Positions 31,701 through 41,229 of a DNA stretch of 64,000 nucleotides are shown here, in pieces. The translations under genes and the position numbers were made by a program. The first letter of the stretch is position 1. Every line of letters starts with the position of its first letter. The stretch comes from Nocardioides sp. 503 (lineage in GTDB: Bacteria > Actinomycetota > Actinomycetes > Propionibacteriales > Nocardioidaceae), in contig NZ_SPUI01000003.1 in NCBI RefSeq assembly GCF_004522095.1, forward strand, positions 496,001 through 560,000, written 5' to 3'. The notes under the pieces are model-generated. The model did not search any database, was not told the DNA's origin, and saw only the letters and a program-made list of their open reading frames with translations.

Positions 31701-33057
31701 CCGGCGTCAGGTGGTCGTCGATCGCCTTGGCGGACAGGGTGCGGTGCAGGCCGGGGAAGACCTTCGCCTTGCCGGTGCCCGGCGTGACCACCAGCTCCTC
31801 GGCCTTCCCGGTGCCGGGCGCGACGAACACGCCGACGCCGTTGGGGTCGAGCCGCTCGGTCCCGTCGGAGGGACGGTTGCGCACCGAGGTGGCCGTCTCG
31901 CCGAGGGCGCGCGCCACCATCGTGGTGGAGCCGCCGCCGTCGAGGTTCCATGCCGTCTCGGCGCCCTGGCCGACCATGAACGCCGCCAGCTCTCGCATCG
32001 TCATGCCGTTGATCGGCGACTGGCGGCCGTCGTTCGTGACCAGCAGCATCGTCCGGCCGCCGTCCTTGAAGCCGATGACCGTGCGGGGGTGCACGTCGTT
32101 GTCCAGCTCGGAGTCCGGCCGCGCGACACCGTCGCGCACGAGCTCGCGGTTGGAGCCGATCACGAACTTCATCTGCTTGGCCAGGGTGTCGCTCAGCTCG
32201 TAGCCGAGCGTCACGGCGTCACCGGGCACGAGCGTGCGGATCGCCGCGGCGCCCGCCTCGCGCCCGACCAGCACGAACGCGCCCTCGGGGATCGGGCCGG
32301 TGCCGGCGGCGGCCGGGTCCACCGAGACGACGACGTCGCCCCGCACCAGCACCGAGGCGACGTCGGTCGCGCCGCTCACGGCGATGGCCCGGCTGGCGCT
32401 GCCCCAGCGCGAGGTGTAGGCGCTGATCGAGCCGGCCGGCGAGCCGGCCAGGGTGTTCGACGCGTTCAGCGAGATCACCGCGTGGTCGGCGCCGCCGAAC
32501 GTGGCCTTCGCGTCGAGCGCCATGTCGACGGCGCGGCCGACGCCGTCCTGGCCGACCCCGACGTGCGTCCAGCTGCCGTAGTCGGAGGACTTGAGCAGCT
32601 CGTTGTCCTTCACGGCGGCGCCCAGGGGCGCCCCCGAGTTGTTGATGTCGAAGAAGTCGCCGTTGACGCCGGCGACGGCGCCGGCCTCGTCGGCCTTCTT
32701 CGAGATCGCGTTGCGGTCGGTGACGTGCTCACCGGACAGCAGGTCGCTGGTCACGGCCGGGTTGGCCAGGTCGACCTTGAGGATCTGCTGGTCGTACCAG
32801 CCCTTCGGCGTCACCTGGGTGAGGCTGCGCAGGGTGATGCCGGGACCGACGGTCTCGGTCTCGTCGACGAGCGACAGGGAGTCGGGTGCCGTCGTGTCGT
32901 CGGCCGCCGCGGCGGCGACGCTCGTGACCACCGGAGCGGCAGCCAGGGCCGGCTCCGCCGGTGCGGCGCCGAGGACGCCCGCGGCGAGTGCCGTGACGGC
33001 GAGCGCGGAGAGGGATGATCGGAGCAGCGGTCGGCCCGATCGGGAGGGCAGGGTCAT
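28702..33057 (-). CDS. Giant secreted phosphodiester glycosidase, metallophosphoesterase and collagen-like protein
   Basis: A 1451-residue exported protein. A signal peptide covers about residues 1-40. A phosphodiester glycosidase (NAGPA/DUF2233) domain follows (about 80-400), shown by [13 protein letters not shown] and [13 protein letters not shown]. Beta-rich segments lead to a calcineurin-like metallophosphoesterase (about 770-1000): [21 protein letters not shown] and FAHHPVED. More beta domains precede 18 or more Gly-X-Y collagen-like triplets (about 1284-1345, GPTGPTGP units) and a final strand-rich, basic domain. It probably acts on cell-surface or extracellular phosphodiesters such as teichoic-acid or sugar-phosphate ends. 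First metal ligand motif has Gln where His is common. Family members with the first two domains occur in actinobacteria. Confidence 0.9.
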   Translation of the reverse strand: MTLPSRSGRPLLRSSLSALAVTALAAGVLGAAPAEPALAAAPVVTSVAAAAADDTTAPDSLSLVDETETVGPGITLRSLTQVTPKGWYDQQILKVDLANPAVTSDLLSGEHVTDRNAISKKADEAGAVAGVNGDFFDINNSGAPLGAAVKDNELLKSSDYGSWTHVGVGQDGVGRAVDMALDAKATFGGADHAVISLNASNTLAGSPAGSISAYTSRWGSASRAIAVSGATDVASVLVRGDVVVSVDPAAAGTGPIPEGAFVLVGREAGAAAIRTLVPGDAVTLGYELSDTLAKQMKFVIGSNRELVRDGVARPDSELDNDVHPRTVIGFKDGGRTMLLVTNDGRQSPINGMTMRELAAFMVGQGAETAWNLDGGGSTTMVARALGETATSVRNRPSDGTERLDPNGVGVFVAPGTGKAEELVVTPGTGKAKVFPGLHRTLSAKAIDDHLTPVPLARGDVRWSTSAGMVDSGLLAAPADASGTITVKGTADGSQGVARVRVLRPLRSLELSTNRIAIADPVPANAVQLRVTGRDGQGFTAPVEAADLDLDYDRRIIKVTPSGTGLRITPLTDGGTVLVLSAGGRTTRLPITVGVQTVRPYAFDDEAAGSGRWTSNSSAGSTVAITKDPEGVRLDFSATRNKGITAAGVPARWVEIPGQPLRVRVKMKSSVLVPSGLTYAGFWDAAGKSHGLYGTGLVASDQWQYVTFTIPSTATYPIRFNSFQGINTAVSQQEAGHFVFGGIEADVPSEIELPGQEPLLADPLFSPDGRVDEERDWSFATLSDVQFTAAQPELTKVAIAALARIRAQKPDLIVLNGDIVDRGLAEDVTLARQTLEAGGCDLIGLGEEPQAESTPDPASGTVPCYYVPGNHESYGVGNVQSTLDAWEAEFGQPYRTFDHKGTRFVLLNSALGSLRGSDWDQLPMLQQALDTAADDPAVDNVMVFAHHPVEDPAETDASQLTDRIEVRLVEKLLTDFREESDKGVAMVGSHAQIASVQRLEGVPFVVLPSSGKSPYGTPDRGGLTGWLSWGVDRDASAGEQWLTADVRAFSQETVVDAPETLEVSRSATVGGHVVQPSGVTPGSRVVPLAFPVSVHWSGDPGLAIGSGDAAVESARAGKKIAILDPETRQLTGLRTGAVTLSVTSDSMREYTDAASTAPVTGQRTVQVVAYAGPGSRIDAPAPVFPTQPVGTVGVGQRVTVTNSGDQPLRITKLAIAAKGSSPAGEFVLAGEQCVDVEIAPGATCEALVRFSPSAAEVTSTAELVVTANTPEGRFEVPLTGLSTGPLKGEPGEPGQDGPTGPTGPTGPTGPQGPTGPQGPGGESGTPGATGPQGPAGPQGPQGPRGPLGAVTFGAAQKVVTVQRGHRARMTFTVRNKTSRVLRSTVSARTPAALRASGKRVVRVPGVRAGGVRKVTLSFAIGRKAALGGHRVRVTLRVGDRTVTRVVRVRVRR

Positions 33058-33083
33058 TCGTCAACCTCGTGTGGGGGGTCTTC

Positions 33084-33097
33084 ACCGCGATCGCGGT
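33084..33097. promoter_or_regulatory. 14-bp palindrome before the glycosidase gene
   Basis: ACCGCGATCGCGGT is a perfect palindrome 27 bases upstream of the ATG of the minus-strand gene. It may be an operator; nothing else in the gap of about 195 bases (33058-33253) is recognised except the forward promoter below. Confidence 0.4.
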
Positions 33098-33241
33098 ACC
33101 GGAGGATTCACGCAGCGGCGCACCACCGGGCCGCGACCGCTCTGCCGTCGTCAGGTAAACGATGAGTGAAGACCCCTCTTAGCGCTGGGCCTCTCCGAAC
33201 CTCGCACCATCGACGGCCCCACGGGCGCGAGGCCCGGGCAC

Positions 33242-33247
33242 TAGCCT
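33242..33247 (+). promoter_or_regulatory. -10 box of a leaderless promoter
   Basis: TAGCCT, then 6 bases, then ATG at 33254. Confidence 0.62.
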
Positions 33248-33253
33248 GGGCCG

Positions 33254-34156
33254 ATGCCCGAGACGCAGCTGGTCGTCATGTCCGAGGCGGCGGTCGAGGA
33301 GTGGCGCGCCCACCACGCCGCCGCAGGCGGCTCCTCCTTCCCCGATCCCTCCGCCTCGGACGGGGTGGAGGTCGAGGCGCTGGAGGTCGTCGTCGGGGAC
33401 GTCGCCGTGGGGGGCGTCGTCCTGAGCCACCGCGCCGACCTGGCCCGGACGACGATCCGGCTGCTCGACACCACGCTGGACGACGACGACGCACCCCGCT
33501 GGCTCGCCGTCCTCGCCGCCATCGAGTCGTACGCCGTGACGCGAGGTGCCCGGAGCCTGGTCACCGCCGTCTCCCCGCGGCTGCTGGCGCCGCTGCAGCA
33601 GGCGGGGTTCACCGTCACCATGACCGGGGTCGGCGTGACGGTCGCTCACGGCCCCGACCGCAGGATGGTCGACGACGGCCGGGTCCGCCTCCGCGCGATG
33701 GACGACGACGAGCGACGTCGGTTCGTCCCCGACGCCCGCGAGATCCTGCGCTCGGGGATGTCGCAGGCCGGGGTGCTCGCCGAGCCGGGCGCGCCGATGG
33801 ACACCGTCGAGCAGCGCCTCGCCGGCCTGGTCGAGTCGCCGCCGTCCGACGAGGTGCTCCTGCTGGCCTCGGTCGACGGCGTCCCCGTCGGCCGGTTCTG
33901 GGGCACGCTCGCCGAGCGCGACGGCGTGGTCGACCTCGTCGGCAACACCATCGACCTCTTCCCCGAGCATCGTGGGAAGGGGCTGACGCGCCCCTTCATG
34001 GCGGCCCTCGAGACCTACGCACGAGAGCACCGACTGCGCGACTTCCGGGGCCGCCTCTACGGCCACGAGCGCCGGGCCCGCACCACCGTGGTGGGCATGG
34101 GGGCAGGCATCGACGACGTCCACCTCCGCAAGGACCTCGACCGGCCTCCCGCATGA
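33254..34156 (+). CDS. Tandem GNAT acetyltransferase
   Basis: A 300-residue protein with two GNAT-like halves. The N-terminal half (about 1-135) is weak; the C-terminal half has a clear acetyl-CoA binding pattern, VDLVGNTIDLFPEHRGKGLTRPFM (R-x-x-G-x-G/A type, near 245-260), and ends ERRARTTVVGMG. GNAT enzymes transfer acetyl groups from acetyl-CoA to amines; the substrate is unknown. Transcription seems leaderless from ATG 33254. It stands alone between two secreted-protein genes. Confidence 0.85.
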   Translation: MPETQLVVMSEAAVEEWRAHHAAAGGSSFPDPSASDGVEVEALEVVVGDVAVGGVVLSHRADLARTTIRLLDTTLDDDDAPRWLAVLAAIESYAVTRGARSLVTAVSPRLLAPLQQAGFTVTMTGVGVTVAHGPDRRMVDDGRVRLRAMDDDERRRFVPDAREILRSGMSQAGVLAEPGAPMDTVEQRLAGLVESPPSDEVLLLASVDGVPVGRFWGTLAERDGVVDLVGNTIDLFPEHRGKGLTRPFMAALETYAREHRLRDFRGRLYGHERRARTTVVGMGAGIDDVHLRKDLDRPPA

Positions 34157-34194
34157 GTCCCCTCATTCGCCTGACCCGGGGCCGCCCGTCGATC

Positions 34195-34200
34195 TAGGCT
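34195..34200 (+). promoter_or_regulatory. -10 box upstream of the secreted Ig-like protein
   Basis: TAGGCT lies 49 bases before the GTG start, giving a leader of about 43 bases that carries a good ribosome site (GGAGG at 34239-34243). It contrasts with the leaderless genes around it. Confidence 0.5.
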
Positions 34201-34249
34201 CCGGCTGTCGAGGCCGCACCGGTGCCTCGCGGAGCACCCGGAGGACATC

Positions 34250-36355
34250 GTGACCCGCAGCATCACCCGAGGCCTGGCCGTGAGCGCGGTCAGCGCCCTC
34301 GCCCTCACCGGCCTGTCACTCGCCGTCGTCCCCGCGGCGCACGCCGCCGGCCCTGAGGTGACGCTGCTCAGCCAGTTCACGGGGTTCGCCTCCATCCGCC
34401 TCAACGACGACGACTTCGAGTCCGACCTCGTCAACGCCACCCGACTCACGGCGCACGTCGGCTCGACCGGCGCGCAGGTCACGTTCCAGTACAACGCCGA
34501 CCCGGAGGCCTCCGACGACGACCCCGGCTGGACCACGCTGCAGCGGGAGATCCGCGGGTCGGGTCCCTACCGCTCCATCACCTGGGACGGCGATGGGTCG
34601 AACCAGAACTTCGTCGGCGAGCGGGTCGCGATGCGCGCCGTGGCCACCGACGAGAGCGGCACGTCCTACTCGACCCGGCGCAACGTCGAGGTCACCGGCA
34701 ACGACTCCCCGGTCCACTCCGTGACGGTCTCCACCGACTCGGCCGGCTACTTCACGCAGCCGTACGCCGACTCCGCCAAGACGTCGACGAGGATCGCGGT
34801 CTCGGGCACGACCTCGGCCACCGACGGCACCGTCGAGCTCTCGGCGTGGCGCAGCAGCACGGGCACGTTCGTCGCCAAGACCGCCCTCGCGGTGGAGGAG
34901 GACTCCTACAAGCTCCCGGGCTCCGAGACCACGCTGGTCCCCAGCGGCCGCTTCGACGGCCTGCTCGACATCACGGGCTTCGACCCCGAGGAGGGCGCGA
35001 TCGCCGTCGCGGCCTCGCGTGGCGCCGACGACGTCTCCCCGGTCGAGCTCACGCCCCAGACCATCGGCTCCATCAGCGCCTACGCCCAGGACGTGGAGGT
35101 CGCAGGCGGCCAGGGCAAGATCGCCATCGACGTCCTGGACACGAACGGCCAGCGGGTCGTCGGCGCCGAGGTCCGGCGTCTGTCCACCGGAGCGCTGGTC
35201 GGCTACACCGGCCTCTCGACGTTCGAGGCGACGCAGCCGGCGGGGACCACGGAGCAGTACTACGTCAACACCACGGACGCCGACGCCTACTCGGCCGAGC
35301 AGGACGTCGTCTCGGACCCGACCTCCGTGGAGACCTACACCCCGGAGGCCACGTCGACCGAGAACCTGTTCTCGGACGGTCCGGTCTTCGACGTCGACGA
35401 GTACGCCGCCGGAGACATCACCGTGGGGGTGTACGACCAGCGCGGCAGGGCCATGCCGGGCCAGAGCGTGTCGTACCAGATCTTCGAGGCCGACGGGGAG
35501 GCGCCGGCCACCTACCGCACCGTCGTCGCCGACGCCGAGGGCGTCGCGACGATCCCCTTCGACACGGCGGGCGCCGACGGCAGCTACATCCTGGCCACCC
35601 TGCCGACCGCCCGCGCCGACGACCCCGACGCGGCGAGGTGGACCGAGTTCACGACGGGACAGGCCACCTTGACCCTCAGCCCCAAGGCCAACCCGTCGCT
35701 CGCCGACCCCGGCGCCCAGATCGACTACGTCGCCAGGCTCAGCCTCGACGGCAAGCCGCTGCGCGGCCGACGCGTCGACCTCGGCTACCGGCGCGGGGTC
35801 GAGGTCGTCCCGGGCAACCAGGCGGACGCAGGGATCCTCGTGGACGGGCGACGGGTGCTGAGCACCACCGCGACGACCAACAACAACGGCACCCTGCGGG
35901 TCACCGTCGACGACGCCGCCGAGACGCCCCAGGCGACCGAGAAGGGCGGCCGCCTGACGGTGGCGACCGGCCTGACCGTCGCGAGCCCGGATGCCGACGA
36001 GGACAACCGCGTCGACGGCAACGCACGGGCCAGCACCACCATGACCACGTCGTTCGGCACCGCCGGACCCGGGAGCGCCGCTGTCGCTCTCGCGGGCGCC
36101 AACAACGGCAAGAAGGCCGACGTCCTCAAGGTCACGGGGCCGACCTCTCTCGCCGGCGAGCGGGTCCAGGTCTTCCGGGTCCAGGCCAACGGCAAGCGAC
36201 TCCTGGTGACCACGAAGGCGCTCAACGCCGCGGGCGACCTGCCGTCGCTGAAGGTCCGGGACAAGAACGGCGCCGCGAAGACGACCTACGTCGTCCAGCT
36301 GCTCGCCAGCGCCCGCGTGAAGGCGTCGACCTCCAACAAGAGGGTCGTGCGCTGA
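34250..36355 (+). CDS. Secreted beta-rich (Ig-like) surface protein
   Basis: A 701-residue protein with a signal peptide (VSALALTGLSLAVVPAAHA, cleavage near residue 33) and no further membrane helix. The rest is Thr/Asp/Val-rich, with repeated strand patterns such as KTSTRIAVSGTTS and GKIAIDVLDTNGQRV that suggest several Ig-like or Big-type domains. Later segments (LSLDGKPLRGRRVDLGYR) look like invasin/macroglobulin-style Ig domains. GTG at 34250 has GGAGGACATC upstream. No catalytic motif is visible; a cell-surface or matrix role is likely. Confidence 0.75.
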   Translation: MTRSITRGLAVSAVSALALTGLSLAVVPAAHAAGPEVTLLSQFTGFASIRLNDDDFESDLVNATRLTAHVGSTGAQVTFQYNADPEASDDDPGWTTLQREIRGSGPYRSITWDGDGSNQNFVGERVAMRAVATDESGTSYSTRRNVEVTGNDSPVHSVTVSTDSAGYFTQPYADSAKTSTRIAVSGTTSATDGTVELSAWRSSTGTFVAKTALAVEEDSYKLPGSETTLVPSGRFDGLLDITGFDPEEGAIAVAASRGADDVSPVELTPQTIGSISAYAQDVEVAGGQGKIAIDVLDTNGQRVVGAEVRRLSTGALVGYTGLSTFEATQPAGTTEQYYVNTTDADAYSAEQDVVSDPTSVETYTPEATSTENLFSDGPVFDVDEYAAGDITVGVYDQRGRAMPGQSVSYQIFEADGEAPATYRTVVADAEGVATIPFDTAGADGSYILATLPTARADDPDAARWTEFTTGQATLTLSPKANPSLADPGAQIDYVARLSLDGKPLRGRRVDLGYRRGVEVVPGNQADAGILVDGRRVLSTTATTNNNGTLRVTVDDAAETPQATEKGGRLTVATGLTVASPDADEDNRVDGNARASTTMTTSFGTAGPGSAAVALAGANNGKKADVLKVTGPTSLAGERVQVFRVQANGKRLLVTTKALNAAGDLPSLKVRDKNGAAKTTYVVQLLASARVKASTSNKRVVR

Positions 36356-36368
36356 CCCTCGGCCCCTA

Positions 36369-36416
36369 GGTCGTGTGCCGGAGGCAGCGCGCAGGCGCGG
36401 TCTCCGGCACACGACC
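36369..36416. repeat. REP-like palindrome, copy 1
   Basis: GGTCGTGTGCCGGAG and CTCCGGCACACGACC form a perfect 15-bp stem with an 18-base loop between convergent genes. Two closely related elements lie at 43014-43063 and 43106-43155 in reverse orientation, sharing the loop-flanking GAGGCAGCGC. It may end transcription of both neighbours. Confidence 0.85.
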
Positions 36417-36445
36417 CGGTCGCGGCTCGCCGGCTCAGGTCCGGC

Positions 36446-36844
36446 TCACGCCCCGGGGCCGAGCAGGTGCGTCCACCGCAGCGCCGTGGCGATGTCGTCA
36501 CCGAGCGTCATGGGGTCGAAGGGTTTGGCGATCACCCCGGAGATGGCATAGCCGTCCCAGGGCTGCTGCAGACCGACGGTGCTCTTGGCGGTGAAGAGGA
36601 TGACCGGGATGTCACGCGTGCTCTCGTCGTCCTGCAGGTGCTGGAACGTCGTCAGCCCGTCCATGTCGGGCATCATCATGTCCAGGAGCATCGCGTCGGG
36701 GTGGTGGCGCCGGGCCATCTCGATGGCGTCGACGCCGCCGGAGGCCGTGAGCACGGTCCAGCCGTTCACCGACTCCAGGCTCATCTCGGTGAGCTGGCGG
36801 ATCATCTCGTCGTCGTCGACCACGAGCACGGTGGGCATCGTCAT
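36446..36844 (-). CDS. CheY-like response regulator receiver
   Basis: A 132-residue single receiver domain. The acidic pocket is VLVVDDDEM near residue 11, the phosphoacceptor Asp lies in AMLLDMMMPDMDG near residue 55, Thr in VILFTAKS and Lys in VIAKPFDP. No output domain follows. ATG at 36844 overlaps the stop of the decarboxylase-GNAT gene (ATGA). It is the last gene of an operon with a hybrid kinase, which likely phosphorylates it or relays through it. Confidence 0.93.
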   Translation of the reverse strand: MTMPTVLVVDDDEMIRQLTEMSLESVNGWTVLTASGGVDAIEMARRHHPDAMLLDMMMPDMDGLTTFQHLQDDESTRDIPVILFTAKSTVGLQQPWDGYAISGVIAKPFDPMTLGDDIATALRWTHLLGPGA

Positions 36845-38169
36845 GAGGGACCTTCCTCGGCAGGAGCCTCGTTCGGCGCGGCCGCGTCGTCGGTGCGCGG
36901 CCCGTGGTACGTCGCCGCATAGTAGGTCTGGCGGTCGATCACCTCGGTGGTGACGTCGCCGAAGGCCTCCAGGAGCTTCATGTAGGTCTGGCCGAAGCCG
37001 CGCGCGTCGTTGGCGGCGCACATGTCCCACGTGACGACCCCGCGGTCGGCCATCACCTCCAGTGCCATGGGCTCGATCATCGCGTGCAGCACCTGAGCGC
37101 CCTGGCGGTCGGGGTGCACGAGCGCGAAGCCGAAGTAGTACGTCGCCCCGCGGGCGGTGTGGTCGGGCAGGTGGTGGGCGAACCACTGGGGGCTGATCCA
37201 CGGCACCGTGTCCAGGTCCTTGGTCAGCGTCGTCATCCCGACCGCCTCCCCGTCGTGGCCCCAGGCGATGTACTTGTGCACGCGCGGGTCGAGCATCTCC
37301 TCGAGGAACTCCGACTCGTGCAGCATGTGCCGGGCCACCGCGAGGGTCTGGATGCCCGAGAAGCTCTGCCGGTAGAGACGGTAGTAGTCCCGGGCGGTCT
37401 CGGGGTCGACGTGGGTCTCCACGGTCACCCGGGCCACGGCGCTGCGCGCGGCCTCCGGCACCGGAACCGACCTCGAGGTCGAGGTGACGACCTCGTCGTC
37501 GTGCAGCGGCGGCTCCGAGGGCCCCGTGGCCGTGACCGCGTGCCCGTGGGCGGTGCGCGGACCGACGGGCTGGTCCGGGGTGTCCTGGGCCCGCTCGGCG
37601 ACGTCGCGCGGGCGCGGGGCGGGGTCGGCGGTCGGGGCGTCGCGCCACGTCGCGACCTCGTAGGCCGCGAGCACGAGCGCGCACACCGGCCGGTCCACGC
37701 AGACGGCCGAGGCCAGGGTCATGGAGACCGGTCCGAAGTCGTGGCCCCGCGTGGCCGACATGTCGGCGAGGCTGGTCTCGATGAGGGCCGCCACCTGCTC
37801 CTCGGAGCTGCCGTGGTGCTCGACGAACAGCCCCGCCCCGGTCTCGTCGGCGCACCAGCCGAGCCCCGCCCACGCGACGTCGCCCGGCTGCTCGGCGTAG
37901 GCCTCGGCGCGCACGGCGAACAGCACGTCGCCATGGGTGCCGCCCAGCGGCGAGTCCACGTTGCGGACGCGGCTGCCCGGCGGGATCACCGAGGAGAGGG
38001 TGACCAGGTTGAAGTCGGCCACGCCGGCCCGGTGCAGGGCGTGGTCGAACGCCGACAGCAGCGTGCGGCCGGTGCCCGAGCCGGTGCGCACGGTGATGGT
38101 CAGTCCGGCGGCGGCCTCGGCCGGCACGGTGTCCGCCGGCCGCCGCTGCGCCGATCGGGCGGTGCTCAT
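36841..38169 (-). CDS. Pyruvoyl-dependent arginine decarboxylase fused to a GNAT domain
   Basis: A 442-residue fusion. Residues about 22-177 match pyruvoyl-dependent arginine decarboxylase: AFDHALHRAG, then NLVTLSSVIPPGS with the self-cleavage pair Ser59-Ser60, the catalytic Glu in GLFVEHHG (Glu117), and a closing CALVLAAYEVATW. The family makes agmatine from arginine using a pyruvoyl group formed from the serine. A disordered Pro/Ala-rich linker (about 178-245) leads to a GNAT-like domain (about 248-430, with YYFGFALVHPDRQGAQ). It lies between a hybrid histidine kinase (17-base gap) and a receiver gene (ATGA overlap). The GNAT part could modify agmatine or a protein; this is not shown. Confidence 0.86.
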   Translation of the reverse strand: MSTARSAQRRPADTVPAEAAAGLTITVRTGSGTGRTLLSAFDHALHRAGVADFNLVTLSSVIPPGSRVRNVDSPLGGTHGDVLFAVRAEAYAEQPGDVAWAGLGWCADETGAGLFVEHHGSSEEQVAALIETSLADMSATRGHDFGPVSMTLASAVCVDRPVCALVLAAYEVATWRDAPTADPAPRPRDVAERAQDTPDQPVGPRTAHGHAVTATGPSEPPLHDDEVVTSTSRSVPVPEAARSAVARVTVETHVDPETARDYYRLYRQSFSGIQTLAVARHMLHESEFLEEMLDPRVHKYIAWGHDGEAVGMTTLTKDLDTVPWISPQWFAHHLPDHTARGATYYFGFALVHPDRQGAQVLHAMIEPMALEVMADRGVVTWDMCAANDARGFGQTYMKLLEAFGDVTTEVIDRQTYYAATYHGPRTDDAAAPNEAPAEEGPS

Positions 38170-38185
38170 GGCTCTCCTCGTTCGG

Positions 38186-41128
38186 TCATTCGTCGGTCGC
38201 GGCGACGGCGCCGAGGAGCTTCAGCAGCTCCCTGCTGAGCGCCTCGGGGCCGGTGCTGCCCTTGGTGAGGAACACGGTCGGCCCGAGGTGCAGGTCGTCG
38301 CGGCGGGGCCTCTTGACGTCCACGGCGCTGTAGACGACGAGAGGAGTCTGCGCCAGAGGTCGTCGCTGCTGGAAGGCGGCCACCACGTCCTCGCCCGATC
38401 CGTCGGGAAGCTGCAGGTCGAGGACGATGACGTCGGGCTCCCAGGCCGGGCCGCGGGTGATCGCCTCGGCCACGGACGCCGCGTGCACGACCTCCAGGCC
38501 GGCGTCGTCCAGCATCGCGGAGAGGACCTTCGCCAGGCCCTCGTCGTCCTCCACGAGCAGCACGCGGGTGCCGGTCGACCGGCGCCCCGACACCGCCAGG
38601 GTCACGGCCTCGACCAGACGGGTCTCGCTGACCGGCTTGACCAGCCACTCGTCGGTCTCGCGGGCCACGGCCTCGTTCGTCTCCGGGCCGAGCCCCGAGA
38701 CGACCACCACCGGGATGTCCTGGGTCGGCTCGGCGCCGCGCACGGCGCGCAGCACGTCCGCGCCGGTCGTGCCCGGCATCATCAGGTCCAGCACGACGGC
38801 GTGGGGAGGCTCGGCGCGGATGAGCTCCAGCGCGCGGTCGCCGCTCGTGACGCCGGTCGCGCGGAAGCCGTGCTGGCGCAGGAGCGAGCAGAACAGCTCC
38901 ACCACCGTCTCGTCGTCGTCGCAGACGAGCACGTGGCGGGTCCCGGGCGCAGGGGTGGCGGGCGCCGCCGCAGCGGTGGACCGGGACGAGCCGAGGACCG
39001 ACGGCAGCGTGAAGTGGATGGTCGCGCCCCGGGCGAGACCGTCCTCGGCCCAGATGCGCCCGCCGTGCTTCTCCACGATGCCGCGCGAGATCGTCAGCCC
39101 CAGCCCGGTGCCGCCCTTCTGGCGGGTGTCGGAGGAGTCGACCTGCTCGAAGCGCTCGAAGATCGACTCCAGCTTGTCGGCGGGGATCCCGCGGCCGTCG
39201 TCGCTGACGCGGAAGTGGACGTTGCCTCCCACCGTCTGCGCGTCCATGCGAACGACCGAGCCCGGGTCGGAGAACTTGATCGCGTTGCCGAGCAGGTTCA
39301 GCAGTGCCTGCACGATCTGGTCCTCGTCGGCCAGCACGCGGCCCTCGGCCACGCCCACGGCCACGGACACCTTGGCCTGGGTCGCCATGCCCTCGATGAG
39401 CCTGGCGGCGGTGCTGAGCAGTCCGGCGGCCTCGCTCGTCTGCAGGTCCATCGGCTTGGTGCCGGACTCGATGCGCTCGATGTCCAGCAGGTCGTTGATG
39501 AGGCGGGTCAGCCGCTCGCTGCTCTGCAGGGCCACCTGGACCAGCGTCACGGCGCGCTTCGGGAGCTCGCCCAGCCGGCCGCTGTCGAGCAGGCCGAGGG
39601 AGCCGCGGATGGAGGTCAGCGGGGTCCGCAGCTCGTGGCTCACGACCGAGAGGAACTCGTTCTTCATCCGCTCGACCTCGCGGCGCTGGGTGATGTCGCG
39701 GAACGTCACCACGGCCCCCCTGTCGGCGGAGTCCTCGACCAGCGGGGAGGCGGTGATCTCGACGGCGAACGTCGACCCGTCGGCGCGGACGTACTCGTCC
39801 TCCTCGGACATGGCCAGGTCGCCGTGGGCGATCGCCTGGTGGATGTAGCACCCGGCGTACGGCAGCGGCGCACCGTCGTCACCCGGGGCGTGGAAGCGGT
39901 CGTGGGCGCGCTGCCCCCGCAGCTCCTCGGCGGAGGACCCGAGCATCTGAGCGGCCGAGGGGTTGATGAAGGTGATCCGGCCGTCGGCGTCGACGCCGTA
40001 GACGCCGTCCCCAACCGAGGTGATCAGCACCTCGTTCTGCCGCGCCAGGCGGCGCAGCCCGGCGGTCTGGTCCGCGACCCTGCGTTCGAGGCCGCGCCGC
40101 AGCGTGATGTTGTCGGCGGTGAGGAGGAGCTGACGGGAGCCCGCGGCCACCACGATCAGGACCCACAGGACCGACTGCGCGGCCTGCAGCCGGTCGGCGC
40201 CGCCGGCCGTCACCTGCACCACGGTGGCGACGGCCAGGATGCCGAAGACGAGCGCGGTCCCGGTGAGGTCGGAGGCGCGGAACTGGCCGGGGTCGGTCCG
40301 AGCGCGGCTCTCCTCGCGGGGCGGCGCCCACGCGGCGAGCCCGAGGGTCAGGTAGCCCGCGATCCAGCCCAGGTCGAGGGGGTCGCCGAACCGGTAGGTG
40401 CCCTTGTCGGTCAGGACCGCGTAGGAGAGGTCCGAGGCGGCGTACATGAGGAACGCGGCGGCGACCAGGCCCAGCATCACGCGGTCCCCCCGCGACGCGC
40501 GCACGACCAGGAGCACCGCCACGGTGACCAGGGCGACGTCGAGGGCCGGGAAGAGCAGGGCCAGGGCCCGGTTGGCGGCACCCGCGACCTCGCCCGAGTC
40601 GTCGAGCAGCTCGGAGTAGACGAGCGCGGAGGCGATCAGCATGAACGCACCACCGGCGACGACGCTGTCGAGGAGCATCACGAGCAGGTCCGCGCCCCGG
40701 CGCCGGACGCCCGGGAACAGCGTCAGGGCGACCGTCGAGATCGCGAGCGCCACGGCGATGCACAGGTTGGCGAAGAGACTGGGCTCGGTGACGGGGTCGG
40801 CCCCGACCACCGCGGACCAGGTGTTGCCGACCAGGAGCACGCAGCCGGCGACGACCAGCAGCCACCACGGGCGGGCGTCGGCCGCGGCGCTCGAGCGCGC
40901 CCGGCGGATCCCGGACCCGATCGCCACGATCCCCGCGATCACCAGGCCGACGCCGCTGACCGACTCGCGGGCGTCGGCCGGCAGCACCGGCGAGAGCAGG
41001 ACCGCGAAGAGCGCCACCCCGAGGGTCGAGGCGACCGCGGCTACCCGGAAGCGCCGGCGGTGCCCGGACACCTCACCTGGGTCCGTCACGGGCGCCTCCG
41101 GTCCTGCAGCGCGGTGACCGACGGCCAT
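38186..41128 (-). CDS. Membrane hybrid histidine kinase with two receivers
   Basis: A 980-residue sensor. Residues about 28-345 form about ten membrane helices. A PAS domain follows (about 370-490, DGVYGVDADGRITFINPS). HisKA carries SHELRTPLTSIRGS near residue 498, and the ATPase domain has GNAIKFSD, DDGRGIP and GGTGLGLTIS (600-700). Two receiver domains end the protein: HVLVCDDDE...VLDLMMPG (about 730-845) and VLLVEDDEG...VLDLQLPDG (about 850-965). ATG at 41128 gives the usual cytoplasmic N-terminus. It is the first gene of an operon with the decarboxylase-GNAT fusion and a lone receiver. Confidence 0.93.
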   Translation of the reverse strand: MAVGHRAAGPEAPVTDPGEVSGHRRRFRVAAVASTLGVALFAVLLSPVLPADARESVSGVGLVIAGIVAIGSGIRRARSSAAADARPWWLLVVAGCVLLVGNTWSAVVGADPVTEPSLFANLCIAVALAISTVALTLFPGVRRRGADLLVMLLDSVVAGGAFMLIASALVYSELLDDSGEVAGAANRALALLFPALDVALVTVAVLLVVRASRGDRVMLGLVAAAFLMYAASDLSYAVLTDKGTYRFGDPLDLGWIAGYLTLGLAAWAPPREESRARTDPGQFRASDLTGTALVFGILAVATVVQVTAGGADRLQAAQSVLWVLIVVAAGSRQLLLTADNITLRRGLERRVADQTAGLRRLARQNEVLITSVGDGVYGVDADGRITFINPSAAQMLGSSAEELRGQRAHDRFHAPGDDGAPLPYAGCYIHQAIAHGDLAMSEEDEYVRADGSTFAVEITASPLVEDSADRGAVVTFRDITQRREVERMKNEFLSVVSHELRTPLTSIRGSLGLLDSGRLGELPKRAVTLVQVALQSSERLTRLINDLLDIERIESGTKPMDLQTSEAAGLLSTAARLIEGMATQAKVSVAVGVAEGRVLADEDQIVQALLNLLGNAIKFSDPGSVVRMDAQTVGGNVHFRVSDDGRGIPADKLESIFERFEQVDSSDTRQKGGTGLGLTISRGIVEKHGGRIWAEDGLARGATIHFTLPSVLGSSRSTAAAAPATPAPGTRHVLVCDDDETVVELFCSLLRQHGFRATGVTSGDRALELIRAEPPHAVVLDLMMPGTTGADVLRAVRGAEPTQDIPVVVVSGLGPETNEAVARETDEWLVKPVSETRLVEAVTLAVSGRRSTGTRVLLVEDDEGLAKVLSAMLDDAGLEVVHAASVAEAITRGPAWEPDVIVLDLQLPDGSGEDVVAAFQQRRPLAQTPLVVYSAVDVKRPRRDDLHLGPTVFLTKGSTGPEALSRELLKLLGAVAATDE

Positions 41129-41229
41129 GGATGGTTACTTTCGGACAGCGTGACGGGTGCGAGACGAGATCAGCTGCAGTCTAGGCCGCACGGCGCCGCG
41201 TCCCGGCATCGCCTCGGTGCGGCTCGGGG

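Noticed and set aside
30850..33018. 722-codon plus-strand frame
   Set aside because: Antisense of the secreted glycosidase gene; composition is that of a shadow frame.
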